The notes beneath the pieces were generated by a model that made no database searches, was not told where the DNA came from, and saw only the letters and a list, made by a program, of their open reading frames with translations. Of a DNA stretch of 64,000 nt, positions 54,301 through 64,000 are shown piece after piece. A program made the translations under genes and the position numbers. Source of the stretch: Theristus sp. LFF4_11 (Eukaryota; Nematoda; Chromadorea; Monhysterida; Xyalidae); NCBI GenBank assembly GCA_030248135.1, contig JASANC010003487.1, positions 1 to 64,000 of the forward strand. Reading direction: 5' to 3'. Each line of letters starts with the position of its first letter. The stretch's first letter is position 1.

Positions 54301-57300
54301 TTGTTTTGTTGGCCCAATCGGTTTCAATGGATTCCCATGTTTCCAACCAAGTCAGTTTTCAATTATGGAAAGTACATGGAGAGATGAAAGCTGTTAGTTT
54401 TTTCACATTTTCCAATTAGAGATATACGTGTATTGTTGTAGTTAGTTTTTGTCCTTCCGTCGACGCACAATGTCATTCATGCAAGTAGTGCATAACGGAA
54501 AAAGTTTCCAGAGGCCAGCTAAACTTGGCATAACAGCTATCGGGTATATTATGTTGAAACCTTCATTTTCAGTTCACGAACTTACTGCCGGGCACTATCT
54601 ACAGTTTTCGTGTGCGTGCTGTTGACAGGCGTACGGGACAAATTGGACCTTGGACGGAACAAAAGTTAACCTCAACTACTGACGGATCAGGTACAGTAGA
54701 ATTCTTTACAATTTTTGTTATTTTTCTTTTGAATTAAAATGTTTTTGTGAAAACAGCTAAATGTTGGTTTTCCCTTTTTTGTCCGTGCATCAGACCAACC
54801 GTGTTGCGTGTGTTTTGTTTCAGTTGTATTCCATAAATTAGTGATTGGATTACTGCTGTTGCACTTTTCTTGTAATTTCCTGCCGTTTTTTTGTATATTC
54901 TAATATTTTTTTGTAGCCTCCCATAAAACACGACTCGAAATTTTGAAATTCAAGGCCGCTATAAAGTACTACGAGAGAGTTTTGAATAATTATTCTTATG
55001 ATTAATTCCAACATTTCTGCACATGTCCGTATGTACCATCACTTTAATGGAGTCTTGTCTCAACCAGACATTTCTCAACTGTGAAAAGCGTCATGTAAAA
55101 CAGAACAACAAACATGTGCTCTCCCGTTAAGTACATACATTCTGCGCTGGAGTATTTTTTTACACGGCGTTTTGAAAAATAGCGGAGTTCTCGTAGCAGC
55201 GAGCGTTTGTGCTCTGATGGTAGTCGGAAGTCGGACTAAAAAAGATCTCGCAGAAAAAGTTTTTCCATGAACGCAGCAAAACAGTTCGATTTTTCACACG
55301 CCAAACGATCCCGTGTCAGCGATACCACCCACGACGATATCGTTTGCATCTTTAGCGTGCGCGAAAAAGGTTTTTACAAAAGATTTTACACCTCTCTCAT
55401 TTTCAACCTGCGGCATGTATACCGTATTACCCCCATTAAACCCCCCCCACCATTAATCCCCCCCCCCACCAATAAACCCCCACCCCCCGACCAGTTTCCG
55501 AATAATCCCCCCCCCCACAAATAATCCCCCATGGGGGATTATTGGAGACCTGTTTGAAACACATACCCAGCGAATTCAGTGGCTGGTTGCAGTGAAAATG
55601 ATGAAATTGTGCTACCAAAGGCCCCAAATGGGTGAGTTAATAGTAATTTCATTACAAAAGGCTGTTATAAAAGGAAATTTCTATGTAGAGTAGAAGTTTC
55701 TGCGACTTTCTTGCCTGCCATGCAATGTATTTTTGCCATTTTTCAACAAACCCCCACCCCTAGAATTTTTTGTAAAATAAACCCCCCCACCAATAATCCC
55801 CCCCCACCAATAAACCCCCACCCCTAAAAGTCGCTGACGTATTAATCCCCCATGGGGGTTTATTGGGGGTAATACGGTATGTCGCTTTATGGCTTCCCCG
55901 ATTCATCATATTAGAGTATTTCGACTTTTAGGATCTCAAACCGCCATTAAGTTTTCCTAGTTATGTATGAGCACATCACATTGTGAGCGTAACCGATATT
56001 TATATGAATTTATTCAATTTTTATTGTCATTTTATTTGGAAATCGATTGATTGAACCAACATTTTAACGATACTAACATGACATAAAAGTCGCTCTCTTG
56101 AAGTGATATGCTATAACTTAAAGATTGTATGGATATGTTACATTCTATTCAAAATTATTTACAATTATTATGAAACGGTTTTAATGCTGTATAACATATT
56201 TCTATGAATGATGTCTACACACGCTTTAAACCTTCATATTACAGTCGAAACGTTCTTCTTTAAGATAAAGCCTTGAGATGATTTGTAGATTTTGTGTTAT
56301 CCTCAATTTTAAGACAGACCTCAATTGCATATTTTAAGACAGACAAAATTACATTACAATTCTTTTATTTTTTTGTGGTCGGAATAAACTACGAATATAA
56401 GCCAAAAAGAAAGTGTCGTTTCTGTATGACCACATATAGGGTTGTACAAAAGTACATGCGTCTGAACTCAGCTGTGAAAGTTCAAGTCAGGCGCATGTTT
56501 TCTTCAAATCCTATATTATTCAAATGTTTTTTCTCAGTAAAATTTACAAAAATCCTTTTCACAACCATATTTCACGCAGGTTACCTTCGTATCACACTTT
56601 AATGCTAATCGTTATTGTTTATTCTGGCGTGTAAAGTTGCGTTTTTCGCACGTGTAAACAAAAGGATGTTGCGCCAAGAACAATTTAGGGAAGATTTGAT
56701 CTTTATGTAGGAATATTTTCTCAAAAAACATGTGACTTTCTAGTGATGAAAATCAATGAAAACCTGAAAAAGAATACAAATGTTGCTTTTACAGAAACGC
56801 ACGATTTTCGATCTGTTTACCAGAGGCTTGTTTCATCAATGTTTCAGTATTTGTCTATTTGATTAGTTAAAAAGTTTATTTGAACAAATCGCAAAGAAAT
56901 TCGGAAACTGAAGCGGAAAATTGCACAAGAACTTGTTGCAATGTGTGATTTTAACCATTTAACCATTAGCCATTAACCATTGCCACATTACCTTTGAGGT
57001 TCTCTGCCAACCAAGAAAACCAATATGTTGAAGTGAGAGTCTTTCAGCAAGCAGCGGCGTAGCGGTAGGACTGCAAATACGTGGATATGATCTTTTATTT
57101 TGGTCTCCAGGCTCCATGCGCGCATAGATACATTGTACATGTAGGTAAACAGTTTCATGCTTGACGCGGCAATTCAAAATTGGCAAAGTGAGGCGATTCC
57201 CCTAAATAGGGCAGCGTCACTATTTTATTGACACATAGAGATTGAAACTACCTAGTTTCCTTTCAACGTCTGCACACGCACTGAGTCGCAAAACCTAAAA

Positions 57301-60300
57301 CTTGATGATATATGATAAGATATAACCGTTGCGCATGTGCGTGCTGAGTGACACCCATGAATTGTGTGCGACTTACCACAAAATCTTTACCTTTTATGAC
57401 ACTCACCTTTTCTTTGATACATTTTGCTACACCGCAATTTGTTGTTGTTGTGCGTGTGACTCACATTAAATGAACAGATCTTATTGGCAGATTGGTGTTG
57501 TTTCACTGTCTTTGTTGTCATGTTATTTTGTTTTCTGGCCGATGGCGTGACCCTGTGTGACCGACCGTTTAGTTTACTCATGTTAAGTTGTGTTGATTTC
57601 AACGAAAAAAGTCATGTGTGTACATATCTACGTAGTCAAGCGGTTGTTCAAGCGTCAAGCCAATTTTCTTTAGCTGTTTTCAGGGTAACGAACACGAAAC
57701 GCGCAACACGGTCGGATAAAAAAAAAATGTAGTTTTTAATCGCAAAGAAACAGACAAACTCAATTATGCCCATGGATGCAAGTTTTCTGCCAAAAGCTAC
57801 TCAAAACAGCGAGTAGAATTCGGTTTCAAAAAAAAATGCCACCGTGTGCGTGGCGTTGGCACTGGCGACTGGTGTGGCACGCGAAAGTGCTGCCAGTTTT
57901 GTCGTACATCACTATTTTGTGCCTCCATTCAGCGCCGACCTATTCGGAGAGAATCGACAGCGTCTACAGAGACAGCGCTCAACTACGAGTGGAATGGGAG
58001 AAGTTCGACGATCGAAACCTGCAACATTATGAGGTACAATTGTTGTTTAAAAACGTTTTTTTTAATGTTTTACAATGGTTTTTTAGCTGAATATTACGTA
58101 TACTTTGTCATGATTACATTGTGATTGATTGATACTGTATACAGTGACAAACAAACGGCTCCGGGTGAGTATCCGGCAATCTTTTTGTGCGCTCGTTTGT
58201 GATTGTGCAACATGTCTCGGTGTTTTAATATTGTGGATTTATTCAAACGTGTCCGCACTAAAATGACGTCATTCGCTTTAAAAACGCCCGTTTGTCAAAG
58301 TACAGACACTAAAATGTCAGTTTGATGTGACTGTTTCGACATTCATCATTTGTTTACGGAAAGAAATCGGCTAAACGGAAAGTCTGGTTTGCTGTGAGCG
58401 GCAAGCGGCGGCACATGACGTCATTTCAGTGGGACACGTTCAAAAAAATGGGTCATACATAGCAAAACCAAAAACATACAATTTGACAGTTTTTTTACCA
58501 AAACTCTTTTTTCTTCAGATTGTCATTCTGGAGATGGCCGGCCGCGGTGAGGGTGTCCAGCTGGTTCGAAAGCGGCTGCCTCCATCGGAGACGTCGTATC
58601 TGTTCACCAATCTGAAACCAGCGACCACTTACGTGATCGGACTGATTGCGTTCGTCAATCACACGCCGCGTCAAGTGTACAAACTTCAGGTACAGTGAAA
58701 CAACTCGGAATTATTTGCTTGCAATCCGCTGATTGGTTGGTTGGTGTTCGGTGATGATCAGATCACGTGATGCATGCTTTTAGTGTGCAGGCTATAGAAG
58801 TGGAAGCATGTGCTGCACAGAATGCACGCTGTCACGTTACCACACAACCAATCCAGCTACCGCCCTGTAATTGAGAGCTCTACTTCTGCATATTTGTTTG
58901 TTTGTAGCGAATAAATCAAAACAGTTTGCAAAAACAATGTTTTTTTGTCCCATATATAGGTCGAAACGGCGAGAGCCGAAAGTCAACTTTGGACGGCAAA
59001 GCCGAGCATCGAGAAAAGTGGACTGGGAAAGTTTGTCGTCTATTGGGAAACGCCAGCTCAGTTCGCCAGCCAAGATCTTCGCTATTTTGTTGTCGAATAC
59101 AAAATGCCGAACGACACAGAGTGAGTGTTTTTCACATTTTTTCACATTCACACAATTTTCATCAAGGTGCTCAAGACATTACAAGCAATATTTTCTTACA
59201 TGTACAGTGAATTTTTGCGAGATGTTCAAAACATATAACAACAAACTTATAAACGGGAAAAGCGAGCACTTATAAATGAGCATAAGCCATAAAGCATGGA
59301 GCAATGATTACAAGCACAACCTTTACAGATGGAAACGCTATGGTCAGCGGATTCAATTCAATCAGGGCAAGTCCGACTACAAAGTTACGATTGATGGCCT
59401 CTCGGATCGTGTCTTTTATGAGCTTCGTGTGTTCGTCGTGAATTCGCGCGGTGAAACGGTCGCGAAGACTGCCGAATTCTCCGTGGGAGAAGGCGCGAAA
59501 GGCGCTTGCACAGGTAAGCCGACACGATTGCAGGTTCTCAGTTTCTTTAGTCGCTAAACTGGTTTCTTAACTTTTCTAAACTTTCTCAACAGTTTTGTTC
59601 GATGAATTCGCGCTCTCTTTTCTTGTAATTTTTTTTTAACCATATGCTTAAATCACGTCTAGGAGAGGCAGGCGTACCACACGACGTGAAGGCTGAATTC
59701 GTCACGGATCGAACCGTTTCGCTCGGCTGGCACCAGCCACAGTGCGACGAGTCTTACGGACCGATCGAGGCGTACGAATATCAGGTTAGAAGAGCAAGAA
59801 CACAATTTCGGGAGCCTGGTTTATAACAGCTCAGTAGTCCAATAGTGCTACACCACTAAGCGCCTGGAATGAAACCATCAAACATATCGTGGTTCAGCTT
59901 TTTTTTCATGCAAACTGATTCACCGCAATGTCCTGCGCTTCAGCGTGACTTGAGGAAACTGAAATTGTTGTTGATTTTCTTTGTTGATTGTTGATTGTTG
60001 ATGCATGCATTGATTCCGGCGCTCTAGTGGTGTAGCACTATTGAACTGTCCAGTGTTCGGAAACTGATCGCACCGGACTAACTGTCAACAACACCAAAAA
60101 GACCGTTCATCCAATAAATATGGAGGAACCAGGAAATCAATGGAAAAGAACAAAAACACCAAAACTCAAACAATTCATCGCTAAAGGCGAAAGCACCATT
60201 CAGTTTTTTGTTTCTCCGTACGCACAGACGTCTCTGTTCGAAATCGCGTGCGCAAACTGATCGTGTCCGTAATGTACAAAGCTCAGCACACACGACACAC

Positions 60301-63300
60301 GATTTCGGAATATCGCGTACGGACAATTTCTAAGTGTTGTGTGGTACAAAACAAAACAAATCGCCCCTTTAAAAGAACTGCGTTTTGTTTGTAGATCTGG
60401 AACATCGACACGTCGAGCGAACGCGAAGCGGAGAAACGCGCATTCACCGGGGCGCACGTGCAAATCGAACGTCTCCAGCCGGCCAGTCGCTACGCGATTC
60501 AAATTCGCGCCCGAACTCGCTCGCACGCCAGTCCTTGGTCGGAGATCGTGTACGTGACCACGCGACCGGCGGATGACCGCGGAGCAACAACGTCACCGTC
60601 AGGTGGTTGGAAATTTGTTGCTTTGATTGATTGATAGGGTCGAATTCAGGGTGCATTCATGTTGCAGTATTTAGTGACGCACAGCTGCGCGGGCACTAAA
60701 TACTGCAACATGAATGCGCCTTAACTTTAACCGAAAACTTGAACTTCAACAAACTGTCTTTTTACCTTTGTTTTTTTTTTGGCACGCTTTAACTTTTAAC
60801 CAGACATACAGTAGCTGACAATGTAACGCCGCGCGCGCAATGACACACAAATTTTCACGAACTGTGATTTTAGGCGATGTTTTTAGCCAGGGCTGACCCA
60901 GAGAAGCGTACCGAACGCCGTCGAGTAGGGCGCCCATCGAGTTTTCTTTGTCATTAAGTGCCTGTGTGCACCCTCGGCAGGGCTCGATCCCCCGAGCGCA
61001 CAGACAAGAGTCTAACGCGCTATCACCCAGGCCACGAGCGATGTGTTAAATTTTATCATCCACTTTTGCTGAATTATAATTGCACTGTAATTGATTTCAG
61101 GCGGCCAAAGCGGAAGCGGCGCATACAACCTGCGCGTGATTCTCGCGACGCCACGCTCTTACCTCGCATGGACGCCCAACGAGGATCACATCGGCAATAT
61201 CATCCGCTTTCGGTGCGCGTTTTATTGCAGTTCTTGTCTTATGTCATGTATGAATCGATATTGATTTTTGTTTACGGCTTTCGAATGGGCAGAAAAATTT
61301 ATGTCATGCTTTTTATTTCATGGATTCCTTAAACTTGAGTCACGCAAGCGCATGGAATACGGTTTTTTTTTCAAGTATGTTCATTCCAAATATTACCCAC
61401 GCCAAAAACAATTTCAACTGCAAAATCACTGATTTATTGTCTGTTGTTAGTTGCGGGCGAAAACTGCCGAAAACCACCGCACGCACATGCATCATTCATC
61501 AGTCATGAACACAGTTTGTTAGTTTTATATGTATTCTCAACATGGGGGACTGCCACCACCAAACCGGTAAAAAAGCGTTCGTAGATATTATTTTTCCGAG
61601 CTGGTTTGCCAACAAACCATTCATGAAGAAACTTTTTTTAGCGCCTTCTTCCAAATCAACGATGGGAAAGGGTCACTAATTACCGGTTGCAGCTGTGAGA
61701 AAAACACACTTATCATAATATTTGAAAGACAACCTTTTATCAGAAACACGAATAACATTGCTTCTAGACTACTGCCGAGACAACTTTGTTTCTCGAACAC
61801 AATTTTGACAAGTTTCTTTACCCAAAACAGCTTTTTCTACCGAACTGTAATAAGAGCATTTGCTAACGACGCGCACTTGTATGCGCGATGTTGTTCTTTG
61901 AAAGACACGTTTTTATAGTAGGTTGGAAGAACGCAACGCAAAAAACGACATTATTTGTCTTAATGCGACTGTGAAAATGCAAAGACAAACAAGAGCAGAA
62001 AAGCACGGCAAAGACGATCATTGGGGAAACAGCATTCATGAAAACCATTCCGACAAAAACGCCAATAAATAGCACAAAATCGTCTAGCTTCAAAAGGATT
62101 GTTCGTTTTTTTCAGGTTGACCTACAAACTAGCGAATCAGAAGGAATGGGTGACGGTCGATGAGCCCAGCCAGTTCTTCCGTTGTCCACGCGGCGTCGCC
62201 GGAGAGAGAGACTTCTGCTATGATCTGAGTGCCTTCAAACGCGGAGTGCAATACACGAGTCAAGTTAGTTTCGCGCAAAACTGTTTGGAATCTACTCTGT
62301 TTTCAAACTTCAATTTGAAAATTTAATCAATTTTCAAAGTTAGTAACTGACAAAGCAACATGCACAACAATTGGTGGCTTGAAAGTTTGTTGGACTTAAT
62401 GATTGAGTGATGAGTGGACTGACTGGGGGATGATTTGATGAAGAAATTTAACAATAGCAAGATATTTTCTGAGAGACAAGAAAAGTGCGCCGTAATTTTT
62501 TTGATAAATTCTTGTTATTTCATTGTGATTATCTGACCTGGCGACATTAAAAAATCTGCACAATCTACAGAGTGGGCCAAAAAAAAGGTTCCATTTTCAA
62601 ACTGCTGTCACTGGCTGGTATTTCAATATTATGAGCTGAAATTTTCAGCATTGATAAAACATGTGATGCCATTTTTCTGACAAAATTTTTATCTAGTTTG
62701 GTCAAGTAGATTCAGTTTTACAGCACAATGTTTAAAAATTCCCAAATTTTCAAAAAAAACGGATTTTTAACCAAGAATTTAACAACGAATCATTGCTCAT
62801 AGACATCCAAATCATCATCAAGGTTTGTCGTCCGGCAGCGGCTGGATGGAATTTTACGCGAAACTGGCGAGTCACTGCAGAAAAACTTTCAGATTGCTCC
62901 CACCAGATGGCACACCAGACCCGTTGTTCTGCTGTCCACTTAACCATGACGAAACTGCAGAAAACTGAAACTGAAACACTGTTTTTATTCAAACCGCAGA
63001 AAAACTTTTCAAAAGAAACAAATTAACAGACAGAGCAACACAGAAAACAAAAAATCAACTGAACAATTCTTTCTGTCGCAGTCGCATGGCTGCTGACTCG
63101 AGTCCGTTGTGAAACATCAGCAGAATTTCGCTCGAGGTGCTCAAATGCAATTCAAGTGTGAGACCTTTCCACTCTGAGCGCATGATTTGAACTATTACGG
63201 GTATCCAAAAAGACCAATTTGTCACCTTGCAACAGTTTCAAAATTGAATCACGCATCTTGATACTAAATTTTTCTTGCACTCATTTCAGTCAATTTGTTG

Positions 63301-63900
63301 ATTTTTCGAGCTTTTTAAAAAATCTGCCACAGTGACCGCTAGGAATTATATATCGGAAAAAAAATTTTGTCAGTAAAATGGCAACGCATGTTTTATCAGT
63401 GCTGAAAATTTCAGCTCATAATATTAAAACACCAGCCAGTGACAGCAGTTTGAAAATGGAACCTTTTTTTTGGCCCACGCTGTACTTCAGGTGGTTTACC
63501 AGCTGACCAATCGAGCGTGGACCGAAGCTGGAAACCCGTTGTTCTTTATCCTAGTCGAAGCAGGTACTTTTTTTTGCGACGGATTTACTCAAAATTTTGC
63601 TTCTCTTTTTTGATTTACTGCATGACTTTATCCTATTTGCTTCATTTCCTCGCTTCATTCACTGCGTTTTTCATTTGTGTTCCGCAATTCGAACGCCTTC
63701 GTTTCGGCCAACTTCTTAATTATTCCATGAAAAATTGATTTCATATTTCTCGCAGCAGCTTGTAAATCTCCCATCTAACAGAACGCCCAACCATACCGGT
63801 GGAGCCGCTTGGACTAAGGATCGACTTCAAATCGCCGACGACAATTGTCGTCAACTGGTTGCCACCATTGTACGATGAAGTGGCGGTTGACCATTACAAG
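48332..63900 (+). CDS. Secreted or membrane protein of fibronectin type III repeats, 3' partial
   Basis: Exons 48332-48395, 52855-53205, 53874-54055, 54573-54690, 57933-58033, 58519-58689, 58960-59120, 59329-59513, 59663-59784, 60395-60602, 61101-61212, 62116-62263, 63491-63563, 63782-63900 add to 705 codons and continue past the window. Exon 1 encodes a signal peptide (MGPSETIVWSIFLFGCFCWHA), phase 1. Seven FN3 modules follow, with the usual conserved W and the Tyr-based motif late in the fold: TVQWEG...GITYYVRIKV, FRWEAP...GTIYSFRVRA, RVEWEK...ATTYVIGLIA, VVYWET...RVFYELRVFV, SLGWHQP...ASRYAIQIRA, LAWTPNE and VVNWLPP (cut). Module borders are phase 1 and most modules are split once inside in phase 0. 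Such proteins act in cell-matrix or cell-cell attachment; long FN3 chains include nematode myotactin (LET-805), receptor phosphatases and sidekick. No kinase, phosphatase or Ig domain appears here, so the subfamily stays open. Confidence 0.85.
50577..51195. mobile_element. ACAGTC/GACTGT MITE interrupted by the C-rich element
   Basis: Outer ends are TACAGTCAATCTCG at the left and ATGGACTGTA at the right. The inner part after the insertion (51061-51180) has two or three GCTGATTGGTTGGTCAT motifs as in the copies at 20745 and 28045. The outer element is split at 50597-51058. Confidence 0.85.
50597..51058. mobile_element. C-rich TA-flanked MITE, copy 2 (462 bp), nested
   Basis: Same structure as the copies at 33933 and 55422: CCGTATTACCCCC end, several long poly-C runs, the CCCCCATGGGGG palindrome twice, and the inverse end GGGGGTAATACGG. 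TA is duplicated at 50595-50596 and 51059-51060. It sits inside another MITE. Confidence 0.95.
55422..55877. mobile_element. C-rich TA-flanked MITE, copy 3 (456 bp)
   Basis: Third copy, in the long FN3 intron between 54690 and 57933, flanked by TA on both sides (55420-55421, 55878-55879). The internal region (GTTTGAAACACATACCCAGC, GGCTGTTA-AAAAGGAAAT) matches the other two. Confidence 0.95.
57085..57320 (-). repeat. Family B dispersed element in the FN3 gene
   Basis: ATGATCTTTTATTTTGGTCT at the left, GACGCGGCAATTCAAAATTG in the middle and CGCACTGAGTCGCAAAACC at the right, inverse orientation. Confidence 0.7.
60178..60380. repeat. Family C element in an FN3 intron
   Basis: CGCTAAAGGCGAAAGCACCA at the left, CTCCGTACGCACAGACGTCT, TCGCGTACGGACAATTTCTA and CGCCCCTTTAAAAG at the right. 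The CTAAAGGCG / CGCCCCTTTA ends suggest short inverted repeats. It ends about 15 bp before the 60395 exon. Confidence 0.7.
60865..61041 (-). mobile_element. tRNA-derived SINE, family A, FN3 intron copy
   Basis: On the minus strand, a head (CGTGGCCTGGGTGATAGCGC, GGATCGAGCCC) and full body ending GGCTAAAAACATCGCCTAAA. About 60 bp before the 61101 exon. Confidence 0.85.
62568..63482. mobile_element. Mariner-type element remnant with transposase N-terminus on the minus strand
   Basis: Ends are TA-CAGAGTGGGCCAAAAA and the inverse of TA-CAGCGTGGGCCAAAAA, with inverted repeats of about 125 bp at high identity (through GGTTCCATTTTCAAACTGCT). The minus-strand frame 62992-62750 contains WTAEQRVWCAIWWEQ, FSAVTRQFRVKFH and more, which resembles the helix-turn-helix N-terminus found in some mariner-like transposases and related insect proteins. 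No catalytic D-D-D/E region is left, so it is non-autonomous. It fills most of an FN3 intron. Confidence 0.8.
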
Positions 63901-64000
63901 GTGACTGGAGTGAGACAAATTCAAATGAGAAATGACACACCTGCGGTTTTTTTTCAGAAAAAAAACTAGAAGAGCATGTATATCACTCTGAAGGGGAAAC

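Overview
The window is nuclear DNA of a multicellular animal. Every recognisable gene is split by GT-AG introns of about 150 bp to several kb, and the set of proteins is metazoan: TAO kinase, Sm protein E, the GPI transamidase catalytic subunit, fukutin, a heterotrimeric G-protein gamma subunit and a giant fibronectin-III protein. The intron and intergenic DNA is full of small inverted-repeat DNA transposons and tRNA-derived SINEs. I see no rRNA, no bacterial features and no CRISPR. An invertebrate, possibly nematode-like, is my best guess, but the sequence alone does not settle the phylum.

Layout. 1-10.65 kb (+): TAO-type Ste20 kinase, 16 firm exons, missing only its extreme N-terminus. 13.1-14.0 kb (+): snRNP Sm E, three exons. 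15.9-19.6 kb (+): PIG-K/GPI8, seven exons, first exon uncertain. 20.4-24.6 kb (+): an unrecognised protein starting MGCGPSK, six exons, built from four copies of a roughly 115-residue repeat. 27.0-32.75 kb (-): fukutin, ten exons, convergent with the previous gene. 33-41.1 kb: a repeat zone with a C-rich TA-flanked transposon, a 6.2-kb fold-back structure with arms of about 0.6 kb, a tandem array of about 171 bp and a 149-bp satellite. 43.5-44.3 kb (+): G-protein gamma subunit, two exons, ending in a CVIL prenylation box. 48.3-63.9 kb (+, runs off the end): fibronectin-III protein with a separate signal-peptide exon and seven FN3 modules so far.

Gene models were built by hand. I matched reading frame across each junction (phase), GT/AG sites and the family pattern of residues. 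All the complete models (SNRPE, fukutin, the MGCGPSK gene, G gamma) add up to whole codons with no internal stop. The genes do not form a pathway. PIG-K and fukutin both act in the ER/Golgi secretory system (GPI-anchor attachment and O-mannosyl glycan extension), and the FN3 protein is a secreted or membrane client of that system, but their adjacency looks incidental.

The most unusual items are the four-repeat MGCGPSK protein with its GxxxFKLxGxPW signature, and the record of transposon activity. That record includes a C-rich element caught inside another MITE with matching empty sites elsewhere in the window, and a mariner-type element that ends 8 bp before an FN3 exon and so supplies most of that exon's 3' splice region. 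A third oddity is a 16-bp tandem duplication of the fukutin stop-codon region.
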